Source of the DNA: Spirochaeta sp.
GTDB taxonomy: Bacteria; Spirochaetota; Spirochaetia; DSM-2461
DNA: 15,722 bases
Direction: 5' to 3'
Assembly: GCA_030592625.1 (NCBI GenBank)
Contig: JAUVIY010000026.1
Coordinates: 1 to 15,722 of the forward strand
Shown here piece by piece: positions 1 to 6,155 of this stretch. The number at the start of each line of letters is the position of its first letter. The first letter of the stretch is position 1. The notes beneath the pieces are model-generated. The model was not told the origin of the DNA, ran no database searches, and saw only the letters and a list, made by a program, of their open reading frames with translations. The position numbers were made by a program, and so were the translations under genes.

Positions 1-165
1 AAAATCTGGGAACGGGTTTCGCATCCGGATGAAGGTCGAAGAAATATATTCGATGCAAGACTTGCATTCACTCTCCGTTATCATGGTGTAACTGATTTCG
101 CTACCTGCAATACTAAACACTTCAATAATTATGAATTCGACCGTGTTTGGAATCATCTTGAATAA
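1..165 (+). CDS. PIN-domain toxin (VapC-like), C-terminal part only
   Basis: The frame is open from the first base and ends at TAA 163-165, giving the last 54 residues of a protein whose start lies outside the window. The visible part reads NIFDARLAFTLRYHG then FATCNTKHF. That matches the end of PIN-domain ribonucleases: an Asp-containing helix (FDARLA), a small hydrophobic strand, then the T-x-N-x-K-x-F motif before the last strand. PIN toxins of VapBC systems are Mg-dependent RNases that usually cleave tRNA or rRNA and are held inactive by an antitoxin encoded just upstream, which would be outside the window. The family call is by sequence resemblance; the catalytic acids of the N-terminal half cannot be seen. 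The gene is more AT-rich than most of the window, consistent with a mobile toxin-antitoxin cassette. It converges on the gene ending at 278. Confidence 0.65.
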   Translation, partial: KIWERVSHPDEGRRNIFDARLAFTLRYHGVTDFATCNTKHFNNYEFDRVWNHLE

Positions 166-277
166 AAAATTTTCAAATAATATTTTGATTATAAAAGAGA
201 AAGCATCATAACGCAGCATGAACAACATCGAAGGCAGAACCTCCACTGGATACAAGGAATAGTCAGACTCTTTGACG

Positions 278-1489
278 CTAATCCGCACTCAGCACCCTGG
301 CCAAAGCTCGGATAAACAGTCCTACGTCGCTTACCACACTCACGGTCTGGGCACTTCCCCGATCCGAGAGCTTGGTTACCACTGCCGGATTGATATCCAC
401 GCACACGGTCTTCACCCAGCTGGGAGTCATGTTTCCGGTGCCGATGGAATGGAGCATAGTGGAGAGCATCAGAATCATACCTGAGCCCTCGACGATATCG
501 GCATAGGCCTTCTGGGCCTTTATCATATCCATTTCCGTTTCGGGCAGAGGTCCGTCGTCCCGGATGGATCCCGCCAGGCAGTAGGGTATTCCTGTTCTGA
601 GAACTTCGTACATCAAGCCTTCTTTAAGATCACCGGCCTTCATCATGGCGTCCATGGAACCGTGACTGTATACGGCATTGATGGCCATCATGTGGTTTTT
701 ATGCCCTTCAAAGGAGGGCCTTCCGGTGGCCAGGTCGACACCTAGGGAAGTACCGAAGAGCCTGTACTCCAGATCGTGGACGGCAATGGCGTTACCGCCC
801 AGAAACCCTCCGATCCATCCTTCCCTCACCAGAGCCGCCAGGGCATCGGCACCGCCGGTATGAACCACCACCGGCCCGGCAACGACAACGATTTTTTCGC
901 CCTTCGCACGAAGCTCCCGCATCTGTTCGGCGATTCTCTCCGCAGACTGGGTTGCATTCCTTTCCGAGGAAACATCGTTGTTCATGAAGGCGAAGGAATC
1001 GGCACCGCCGCCGACCTCAGGAGGATGAACACGCAACGAGGAAGATCCGATGAGTACGCGATCCCCCTTGCGGAGATCCCGGAGTTTCACACAGACAGGA
1101 CCATCATCCCGTCGGACGATGACGGCATCCATACGCTGATTCCCCACTTGCTGCCAGCGCCCGTCGAAATACAGTTCCGTTCGATGGTTCGTCGTCGAAT
1201 AGAAATCATCAGGCGCGGCTCTGTCCCGGGTGACTTCGATCCAGGATGCCTCAGTTTCACCGACGGCCCTCACTCCGAAACTTGTCAGCTTAGCGGCGGT
1301 GGATTCCAGCAGAACTTCATTATCGGCCTTGAGAAGTATGCGCATGGAGGATTCATTATCCGGGGTTTTTCCGACATCGAAACGGGTAATCTCATAGTCG
1401 GCCCCTTCCTCAATGATAAGATTGAGAATGACGGTGAGAAGACCTGAATCGATGAGATGTCCGGTGTAAATCAGGTTCTTGCTGGCCAT
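278..1489 (-). CDS. TIGR00300-family protein (LOR/SDH-type, archaeal ornithine cyclodeaminase-like)
   Basis: A 403-residue protein starting at ATG 1489-1487. The N-terminal half opens with the family signature GHLIDS (residues 10-15) followed by a D-V-G-K segment, as in the LOR/SDH conserved domain. The C-terminal half carries the nucleotide-binding type motifs GPVVVHTGG (205-213), GGNAIAVHDLE (231-241) and GHKNHMMAINAV (262-273). The length suits this family, whose founding studied members include an NAD-dependent archaeal ornithine cyclodeaminase (ornithine to proline plus ammonia). The same C-terminal module occurs in cyanobacterial ArgZ/AgrE behind an arginine dihydrolase domain, which is absent here. 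A role in ornithine/proline metabolism is inferred, not proven. No clear Shine-Dalgarno site precedes the start; an AT-rich TATATC lies about 35 bases upstream. The gene stands alone between a toxin gene end and a restriction-gene remnant. Confidence 0.8.
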   Translation of the reverse strand: MASKNLIYTGHLIDSGLLTVILNLIIEEGADYEITRFDVGKTPDNESSMRILLKADNEVLLESTAAKLTSFGVRAVGETEASWIEVTRDRAAPDDFYSTTNHRTELYFDGRWQQVGNQRMDAVIVRRDDGPVCVKLRDLRKGDRVLIGSSSLRVHPPEVGGGADSFAFMNNDVSSERNATQSAERIAEQMRELRAKGEKIVVVAGPVVVHTGGADALAALVREGWIGGFLGGNAIAVHDLEYRLFGTSLGVDLATGRPSFEGHKNHMMAINAVYSHGSMDAMMKAGDLKEGLMYEVLRTGIPYCLAGSIRDDGPLPETEMDMIKAQKAYADIVEGSGMILMLSTMLHSIGTGNMTPSWVKTVCVDINPAVVTKLSDRGSAQTVSVVSDVGLFIRALARVLSAD

Positions 1490-1613
1490 GGGATGAATAT
1501 GTCGTCAAAAGAAGAGATATACAAGAGACTTTGAGGCCCTGAAAATGCTGTAATGAAAGTTGAACATCTGAAAAATGGCTGTGCGGCAGAGACACGTTCG
1601 CTGCATGCTGTTG

Positions 1614-1853
1614 TCAAGGCCCGGCTCCGCTGTAGGTTAAGCCGAAGATCGTGTCCGTCATCCAGCGCTTAAAGCCCTCGTTATCCATAAACTGTTTGAA
1701 GAGTTCGGTGTCGTCTTTCATCACGGAAGTCATTACCCGGACCAGTGCTTTATCGTGCTCGATACGGGCGTTCTGTTTGTCGGAGTTCTGCTGGGCATTT
1801 TTGTAAACCCTTAAATTGGGATTGGTTGTTGGGATCAAATGCCATTTGTTCAC
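1614..1853 (-). pseudogene. C-terminal remnant of a type I restriction enzyme R subunit (HsdR)
   Basis: The frame encodes 79 residues from a GTG at 1853. From about residue 19 it reads KNAQQNSDKQNARIEHDKAL, then MKDDTELFKQFMDNEGFKRW and TIFGLTY. This resembles the extreme C-terminus of HsdR subunits of one type I restriction family, as I recall it. A full HsdR is about 1000 residues; the helicase and nuclease domains are missing, and a TAG closes the frame eight codons upstream of the GTG. A neighbouring frame of the same strand (about 1812-1908) stays open and reads GFPEIERFNRFGEQMAFD, so a frameshift near 1810-1850 may separate two parts of the relic. The 171 bases from 1854 to 2024 are AT-rich and hold no gene I can support. 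No hsdM or hsdS is nearby. A freshly evolved small gene is possible but less likely. Confidence 0.55.
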
Positions 1854-2024
1854 CGAACCTGTTAAATCGTTCTATTTCCGGAAATCCTAAACCGGTAGCT
1901 TCTGGAGGTCAATTAAGAAATCTTTGTACAGTATTAAGCAGAGTAACATTTTACCGAGCAAGATACGGAAAGAACTACAGCTGTAGGATACATCACTATC
2001 AATATGGATAATTTGTAATAGATT

Positions 2025-2471
2025 CTACTGTTTCAACAGCCGATCAAGATCCCCAAGATCAACGGGGCGGCCGACTGCCTTTTTGTTTTCAATCAAGTCA
2101 TTTCTACTCAGGAAATTCAACAGGATTCCATCTATCTTTTCAGATACACGATTCTGCCAGGCCTGATTCCAGGAAACTCCTGTAATCTCGGTCAAAAAAT
2201 CGATTCGGAGCGGTGGATAACCAAGTTGAATAACCTTATCGGGAAGCATAAAGTCTTCCTGTTTCAATCCCAGAGAACCCATGCCGAAAGTATCGAGAGC
2301 TTTGAGAATTCCCTCTGCATTAATTTTTGAGGTTGCAACCAGGAGATCGAGGTCGCCAGTGAATCTTGGTACTCCGTGATATGCCAGCGCATACCCGCCG
2401 ACAATTAAGTACTCAACGTTCTGATAGTTTAAGAACCTGAGCAACTCTTTGAAGTCTTCCGGGATTTTCAT
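2025..2471 (-). CDS. Nucleotidyltransferase-fold protein (DUF6036/AbiEii-like), probable TA-type partner
   Basis: A 148-residue protein with the minimal nucleotidyltransferase layout. GG at residues 25-26 sits in LIVGGYALAYHG, followed by the paired metal-binding acids D40 and D42 (GDLDLLV) and a third acid, D91, in LRIDFL. These three Asp residues are the catalytic set of the Pol-beta-like nucleotidyltransferase superfamily, whose small members include MNT and AbiEii toxins that modify tRNA or partner proteins. The start at 2471 has a weak AAGGCGG ribosome site and lies inside the upstream small gene, with a 59-base overlap, so the two are almost certainly co-translated. The intact motifs suggest an active enzyme. 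Whether it is the toxin or an antitoxin-like modifier cannot be told from sequence. Confidence 0.75.
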   Translation of the reverse strand: MKIPEDFKELLRFLNYQNVEYLIVGGYALAYHGVPRFTGDLDLLVATSKINAEGILKALDTFGMGSLGLKQEDFMLPDKVIQLGYPPLRIDFLTEITGVSWNQAWQNRVSEKIDGILLNFLSRNDLIENKKAVGRPVDLGDLDRLLKQ

Positions 2472-2595
2472 GTATCTGCCGCCTTAAGAATTCGACTGCT
2501 GAAAGGCGCTCATCCGCAGGTCGGGAGAGCCAATACTCCCTATCGTCTTTGTACGATGATTCTTGCAATGTTCTGATTCGGGCTGTCTTTACCAT
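2413..2595 (-). CDS. Small partner protein of the nucleotidyltransferase (antitoxin-like)
   Basis: A 60-residue acidic/basic protein from ATG 2595-2593. It shows a pattern I recognise from short proteins encoded just ahead of DUF6036-type nucleotidyltransferases: an aromatic DREYWLSR segment (18-25), ERLSAVEFLRRQ (29-40) and a C-terminal RLQRV...LKLSER. It would be mainly helical, with no membrane segment or recognised DNA-binding motif. Its last 19 codons overlap the nucleotidyltransferase gene in another frame, and both frames keep their family motifs there. It is probably the first gene of a two-gene toxin-antitoxin-like unit. No Shine-Dalgarno site is visible, and the likely promoter sits so close that the message may be nearly leaderless. 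Its biochemical role is unknown. Confidence 0.65.
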   Translation of the reverse strand: MVKTARIRTLQESSYKDDREYWLSRPADERLSAVEFLRRQIHENPGRLQRVAQVLKLSER

Positions 2596-2605
2596 GCTTA
2601 CTTAT

Positions 2606-2634
2606 ATTGTACATCACGGTGGCTGAAAGGTCGA
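2606..2634 (-). promoter_or_regulatory. Probable sigma-70-type promoter for the small protein/nucleotidyltransferase pair
   Basis: On the minus strand TCGACC (2634-2629, 4 of 6 matches to TTGACA) is separated by 17 bases from TACAAT (2611-2606, 5 of 6 matches to TATAAT). Transcription would begin only a few bases before the ATG at 2595, implying a leaderless or near-leaderless message, which fits the lack of a ribosome site. This is a consensus match only. Confidence 0.35.
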
Positions 2635-2784
2635 TTCAGGAAGAGTACCTGCCGGCAACGAGGTGATTCATCTGCTGCACCACGTTGAGTTGTTCGGTTA
2701 TCCATCCACAGGGCCTGACAACCTCCGCAATGAGAATTGTCGTACACTATAAAGCCAAACTACATAACCGCAATTTCAGGTGAT

Positions 2785-2810
2785 AAAAAATGGAATCGTT
2801 CGAAATCCAT
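2785..2810 (-). terminator. Probable Rho-independent terminator after the SMUG2-like gene
   Basis: Reading the minus strand just past the stop codon at 2813, the arms ATGGA and TCCAT enclose a short partly paired centre with one T-T mismatch. They are followed at once by a run of six T (plus-strand AAAAAA at 2785-2790). The stem is short, so the terminator may be weak, but the position five bases after the stop is right. Confidence 0.45.
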
Positions 2811-2812
2811 CT

Positions 2813-3511
2813 TTACATCCCTGCTCTCAAGGTATCCACATACAGCCCGATGAACTCGTCCAGTCTCTTCCGCCGGTACTGCATCACCCATCGGGGATGA
2901 GGCAGGGGTTCCACCCGGTCGAAGAATCCATGACGCTCGTTGAAGGACTGCAGCTGCTTGAAGTTGGCGCCCTGTCCCATGCTGAAAGCCACTTGCCGGT
3001 CGGCACCGGCTTCGAGCTGAAGAGCCATGGCGTCGGCCATCCAGGAATCCAGTTGTTCGGGCATTCCTTTCACGTCGTAGTAGTTCAGATTTTTCCCGTC
3101 CCGGATATAGCCGACAGGGCTCAGGGCCGTGATATAGAATCGCCGGTAGAACGCTTCAGGCCCGCCGAAGGCGGAGATCATTTTATAAACAAAGTCGCTG
3201 GAAAGTTCTCTGCCGCCCTGGAGCTCATGAGGGATGCCGCAGTCACCGGCCAGCCGCTGCGGATCGGTGAAACAGATTCCCGTCACCCCGGCACCGAAAC
3301 GACCGGGGTTGATACCGATGAGAAAGACGCGCTGCCCCGGATCGTCGAAGAATTTTATGAAAAATCCATCTATAACACGCTTCACTTCCGGCTTGTCGAA
3401 AGGCCAGAGAACTTCGACGCCGTCGGGAAGATTCCCGGGTGGTGCAAGTGAGGAAAAGAAGTTGAGTATTCCTTCGGAAAATGACGTATCCCGATGTTGT
3501 CCAGAGGTCAT
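2813..3511 (-). CDS. SMUG2-like uracil-DNA glycosylase family protein (DUF4918)
   Basis: A 232-residue protein of the uracil-DNA glycosylase fold. Motif 1 is GINPGRFGAG (66-75), with Asn68 in the place of the SMUG-type catalytic Asn, followed by TGICFTDP (77-84). Motif 2 is LPHPRWVMQYRRK (203-215), with His205. Length and motifs match the SMUG2 branch, which removes uracil and related damaged bases in base-excision repair. It starts inside the end of the Crp/Fnr gene: the regulator's TAA and this ATG share one base (TAATG). A good GGAGG ribosome site lies ten bases before the ATG, so the two genes are translationally coupled. A terminator-like hairpin follows the stop. Exact substrate range cannot be read from sequence. 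Confidence 0.8.
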   Translation of the reverse strand: MTSGQHRDTSFSEGILNFFSSLAPPGNLPDGVEVLWPFDKPEVKRVIDGFFIKFFDDPGQRVFLIGINPGRFGAGVTGICFTDPQRLAGDCGIPHELQGGRELSSDFVYKMISAFGGPEAFYRRFYITALSPVGYIRDGKNLNYYDVKGMPEQLDSWMADAMALQLEAGADRQVAFSMGQGANFKQLQSFNERHGFFDRVEPLPHPRWVMQYRRKRLDEFIGLYVDTLRAGM

Positions 3512-4134
3512 TACAGCAAATCCTCCAGACGCTTCCTATCCCGTATCACCAGGGATTTCGGGGTCCGCTCCAACAATCCATCGGATTCCATCGCGGTCAA
3601 CTCACGTGAAACGGCTTCACGGGAACAATCTATGTACGCTGCGAGTCGTGATGTACCGACCCGAACGCCAGGATCGTCAATTTTACCGCAAAGCAGGGTG
3701 TAGGCGATTCTCTGCCTGACCGTTTTCAAGGATAAAACCTCGATGGTGTTGCTCAAGTGGGCCATCTTCTGTGAAATCCCGGCGAAATACGACACCAGGG
3801 TATCGTTATCCCTGAGGTATTCCAATACTCGGGGCAGCTTCACTTCGACGATCCGGGACGGCTCCGAGGCGGCCAGCCAGCCCGGGTATTGCTCCCCGGT
3901 GAATACAATTAATTCAGCGAATAGATCGCCGGCCCTGAAATCCCTGAGGAATATTTCTTTCCCCGTGGACAACACCCGGGACAGTCTGAACTCTCCGGTG
4001 AGAACCATGCCCAATGCCCGGCAGTTCTCTTCGGAGCGATGAAGGATTTCGCCTTTCTCAAGTTCTATCTGCCTGCCGTGATCGAACAGTTCGCCATACC
4101 TGAATCGCCCGGTTTCCATACATGATGCTATCAT
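3511..4134 (-). CDS. Crp/Fnr-family transcriptional regulator
   Basis: A 207-residue regulator. Residues about 16-105 form the cyclic-nucleotide-binding-type beta barrel (LGMVLTGEFRLSR, then FRAGDLFAELIVF). Residues about 110-137 are the dimerisation helix, and residues 161-190 form the winged helix-turn-helix. The recognition helix reads CSREAVSRELTAM: R172, E173 and R177 align with R180, E181 and R185 of E. coli CRP, the residues that read TGTGA. The full CRP cAMP-contact signature is not apparent, and there is no Cys cluster like that of Fnr, so the ligand is unknown (redox, nitric oxide via haem, or other). It is the first gene of a unit with the SMUG2-like glycosylase. Met6 is an alternative start; neither start has a clear ribosome site. 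Confidence 0.85.
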   Translation of the reverse strand: MIASCMETGRFRYGELFDHGRQIELEKGEILHRSEENCRALGMVLTGEFRLSRVLSTGKEIFLRDFRAGDLFAELIVFTGEQYPGWLAASEPSRIVEVKLPRVLEYLRDNDTLVSYFAGISQKMAHLSNTIEVLSLKTVRQRIAYTLLCGKIDDPGVRVGTSRLAAYIDCSREAVSRELTAMESDGLLERTPKSLVIRDRKRLEDLL

Positions 4135-4260
4135 GGACGGGGGTTATTACGACGAGAAAGGTTAAATTATTATGAGTGTCCCCCACCTGGTATTCAGTTC
4201 CTCATACGCCGGACGTCTCCATCGTGTTCATCCTGAGAAGTGTGATGTCCGAATCTACGA

Positions 4261-4518
4261 CTAATTCGGTACCAACCCGGACCGTTCCCCATGCCGGTTT
4301 ACCGCCACCGATTTCCGGGCCCGACTGAGTGCTGCATAGATAAGCGACCGCTCTCCTTGTTCAAGCGTTTCTTTTCCTGCTTTGTCGGCACCAGGAACGA
4401 TCTCGTCAGTCACAAGATCCTTCAGATCCCCGGCCAAAATCTCATCCAGGTAATGATCCGAATAGAACTCGTTCTGGTTGGTGATACCGCGGATGCTCAT
4501 CTGGAATCGATTTGTCAT
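4261..4518 (-). pseudogene. N-terminal stub of a large restriction-modification methylase-type gene
   Basis: The 85-residue frame starts at ATG 4518 with RGITNQNEFYSDHYLDEILA then GDLKDL (residues 9-34). This resembles the N-terminus of very large Eco57I-type restriction-modification methylases, which open with an S/N-E-(F/Y)-Y-S-x-H-Y-L segment. Those proteins exceed 1000 residues. Here the resemblance stops after about residue 35 and the frame closes at TAG 4263-4261, with no methylase motifs in the following 126 bases. The start overlaps the stop of the ATPase relic by ATGA, so the two were probably neighbours in one operon before both decayed. The tail (residues 36-85) is unrecognised and may be frameshifted or joined by deletion. 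Family assignment is from memory of the N-terminal motif only. Confidence 0.5.
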
Positions 4519-5223
4519 GAGCGCATGTTTCCAAGGGCCTTGATAAGCGCCTGGGGCGGTCCGGCCTGGATGTCGCTATCCAGGGGGTATGCGGATTGGG
4601 AGGGAACAACATACCAGCAGGAATCGGGACGGACATCCTCCTTGAGGATACGGAAGCCGCGACCGACCTTGGGAGCCGGATTATACTTGAACTCGATAAA
4701 AACTGTCCGGAAACCCGTCACGGATCCAGAGGGAGTTTGTCGACCCCTTCGGGAGTTCGGTGAGCATGAACGGTGCCGGCTCATGATAGCTGATCCGCCC
4801 CGTCAGGCTTTCCGAACTGCTCTGTATCAGGTCTCGGGATGCCGAACTTAAAATCATGAATCGTCCGGGTTTCCGATAATCGTCGATAAGGCTCCTGAGG
4901 ACGGGAAACAGCGTTGGCCGCAGTTGGACTTCATCCAGGCAAACGAGGGAATCCCGGTGCTCCTCCGAATACAAGTCGGGCTGATCGAGTTTACGCCGGT
5001 CTTCTTCCCGCTGGAAATCCAGATACACGGCATTCTCTTTACCCGCAATAATGTGTTTAGCTGAAGTTGACTTTCCGCACTGCCGCGGCCCAAGCAGGGC
5101 GACAGCCGGGAACCATGTGAGCGCCTATTCTATATCCGCCTGAATGGCGCGCTCGATATAGGCCATGAAGCCATAGTAACCATGCATTAATTGTCTTTTC
5201 TTGACCTCTTCCTGAATAATCAT
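4515..5223 (-). pseudogene. Broken AAA_14/DUF4143-type ATPase (nonsense codon plus internal deletion)
   Basis: Reading from ATG 5223 (or the family-typical MAYIERAI start at 5166), the frame shows Walker A GPRQCGKS, then AVYLDFQREEDRRKL, Walker B VCLDEVQ, the LFPVLRSLIDDYR segment and the sensor-like ILSSASRDLIQSSSESLTGR. These are all in family order for AAA_14. A TAG at 5127-5125 interrupts the frame just before Walker A. After LWIRDGFPDSF the frame ends at TAA 4683-4681. A second frame (to TGA 4517-4515) then supplies a good family C-terminus, FIEFKYNPAPKVGRGFRI through WYVVPSQSAYPL. Intact members are about 380-420 residues, so most of the DUF4143 domain has been deleted at about 4690 with a frameshift. 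Such ATPases often lie in defence or toxin-antitoxin islands. The final ATGA overlap with the methylase stub is kept. Confidence 0.75.
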
Positions 5224-5262
5224 GACCGTCACCGACGAAGGCAGCCACGAGTCCGGATAGCT

Positions 5263-5901
5263 TCAGCTCCATTCCATTTTACAGACCGAGACGGGACATG
5301 CTTCAACACAGTTACCACAGAGCAGGCATTCGTGGCCGATATTCCTGCGCTTCCCGTTCTCCAGAGTAACAATGGAATCCGTGGGGCAGACTTTCTGGCA
5401 CTTTCCACACTCGATACACTCTTCTTCATCGATTCTCAAGGCATAGCGGGCCTTCCTCGAGCTGACACTCAGAATTGTTCCCAAAGGACACAGATTGCGG
5501 TGCCAGAAGACTTCCTCGAACAGCAAGGTAAGCAGAACGGCAAAGATTGTTACGTACAGAAGCATATTCAACTTCAGTCCGAATCGCATATTGAGAACCA
5601 TGGAAGCGATAAATAAAACCAGGATACCTATACGAACAACCCTGTTGCCCAGGAATTTCGGCGCCTTCATCCTCGTAATACCTAATTTACGGTATATCCA
5701 GTCGATTGCCCTGAATGCTGTGTTCATGGGACAAATCCAACTGCAGTAAAATCGCCCCAATGCAAGTGAAAGTACGACGGAAATACCGAATACCGCGAGC
5801 CATAGCTGAAGCTTATGGTTCATCAGCAGGAACACGAAAAGCGCAATCGCAACAAGCTCACTGACCAATCGGAGTATAGCTAACGTTTTTTGTTTTTTCA
5901 T
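5263..5901 (-). CDS. Membrane polyferredoxin-like 4Fe-4S protein (NapH/CcoG-related)
   Basis: The chosen start is ATG 5901-5899, because GGAGG lies five bases upstream; an in-frame TTG at 5913 overlaps that site. The 212-residue product has membrane segments at about 8-26, 32-50, 90-105 and 110-128. C53-x3-C57-P and a later LCPLG (C138) are typical of NapH/NosR/CcoG-type membrane ferredoxins. Two full ferredoxin clusters sit at the C-terminus: C162, C165, C168, C172 and C192, C195, C198, C202. It should pass electrons between a membrane pool and a soluble partner, but no partner reductase is encoded beside it. A perfect Crp-type palindrome lies 46 bases upstream of the start. The stop comes 40 bases before the decayed ATPase gene, which may once have been read through from here. 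Confidence 0.8.
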   Translation of the reverse strand: MKKQKTLAILRLVSELVAIALFVFLLMNHKLQLWLAVFGISVVLSLALGRFYCSWICPMNTAFRAIDWIYRKLGITRMKAPKFLGNRVVRIGILVLFIASMVLNMRFGLKLNMLLYVTIFAVLLTLLFEEVFWHRNLCPLGTILSVSSRKARYALRIDEEECIECGKCQKVCPTDSIVTLENGKRRNIGHECLLCGNCVEACPVSVCKMEWS

Positions 5902-5906
5902 ATATT

Positions 5907-5911
5907 CCTCC
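5907..5911 (-). promoter_or_regulatory. Ribosome binding site deciding the start of the 4Fe-4S gene
   Basis: GGAGG on the minus strand, followed by AATAT and ATG (5901-5899). This textbook spacing favours the ATG over the upstream in-frame TTG at 5913. Confidence 0.7.
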
Positions 5912-5947
5912 AAAGGATGATGTTACATCGTGGAGGGAGAAACAAAC

Positions 5948-5963
5948 TGTGATATATATCACA
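5948..5963. promoter_or_regulatory. Perfect Crp/Fnr-family operator TGTGATATATATCACA
   Basis: A 16-bp perfect palindrome with TGTGA half-sites separated by six bases, the consensus form of CRP- and HcpR-type sites. It lies upstream of the 4Fe-4S gene. If the weak TAACAT at 5925-5920 is the -10 box, the operator centre falls near -43, where class II activators bind; that promoter assignment is tentative. The regulator at 3511-4134 has the R-E-x3-R recognition residues expected for this half-site, so direct control is a reasonable inference. Confidence 0.7.
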
Positions 5964-6012
5964 AACCGGGAAAAATGATCTGGATTTTCGGCGGGAGATT
6001 TTTCTTTATTAA

Positions 6013-6155
6013 AAGACTCCACTGAAAAAGAGAAGATTGTTGCAAAGACAAGGCGGAAAAAGCACAGAAAGCGGAGTGTAGCAGCGCTACATGAGCATTT
6101 CGAGCATTTTTTTAACGCAGTATTTGCGGTAAGATTACTTTTTCAGTGGGGTCTT
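6013..6155. repeat. 143-bp imperfect palindromic element (MITE- or REP-like)
   Basis: The ends are inverted repeats: 6013-6030 (AAGACTCCACTGAAAAAG) against the complement of 6138-6155, 17 of 18 matching. The complementarity continues imperfectly inward to a central TGTAGC-AGC-GCTACA, so the whole element could fold into one long hairpin. No open frame is visible inside. TTAAAA occurs at both edges (6009-6014 and 6154-6159), possibly a target duplication, and the right copy contains the polB stop codon. It may also end polB transcription. The CACTGAAAAAG type of end is one I associate with dispersed intergenic repeats, but copy number cannot be judged from one window. Confidence 0.75.

Noticed and set aside
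173..188. AT-only hairpin (TCAAA/TTTGA) after the PIN gene, considered as a terminator
   Set aside because: A five-pair stem with a single G-C and no following T-run is too weak to call.
776..1447. A 223-codon open frame on the + strand antisense to the TIGR00300 gene
   Set aside because: The minus-strand product is a clear family member over its full length; the antisense translation has no recognisable motif.
1874..1986. Two 12-bp perfect palindromes, ATTTCCGGAAAT (1874-1885) and CTACAGCTGTAG (1975-1986)
   Set aside because: They are unrelated to each other, have no T-run and no adjacent promoter, and short palindromes of this size occur by chance.
2632..2760. A minus-strand reading WITEQLNVVQQMNHLVAGRY, considered as the tail of a REP-associated (Y1) transposase
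   Set aside because: There is some likeness to the C-terminal helix of such enzymes, but it is short, lacks the usual M-G turn, and no catalytic HUH or Tyr motif lies upstream.
4241..4247. GTGTGAT half-site near the methylase stub, considered as an autoregulatory operator of the Crp/Fnr gene
   Set aside because: The second half-site (TCACA) is absent at the required spacing.
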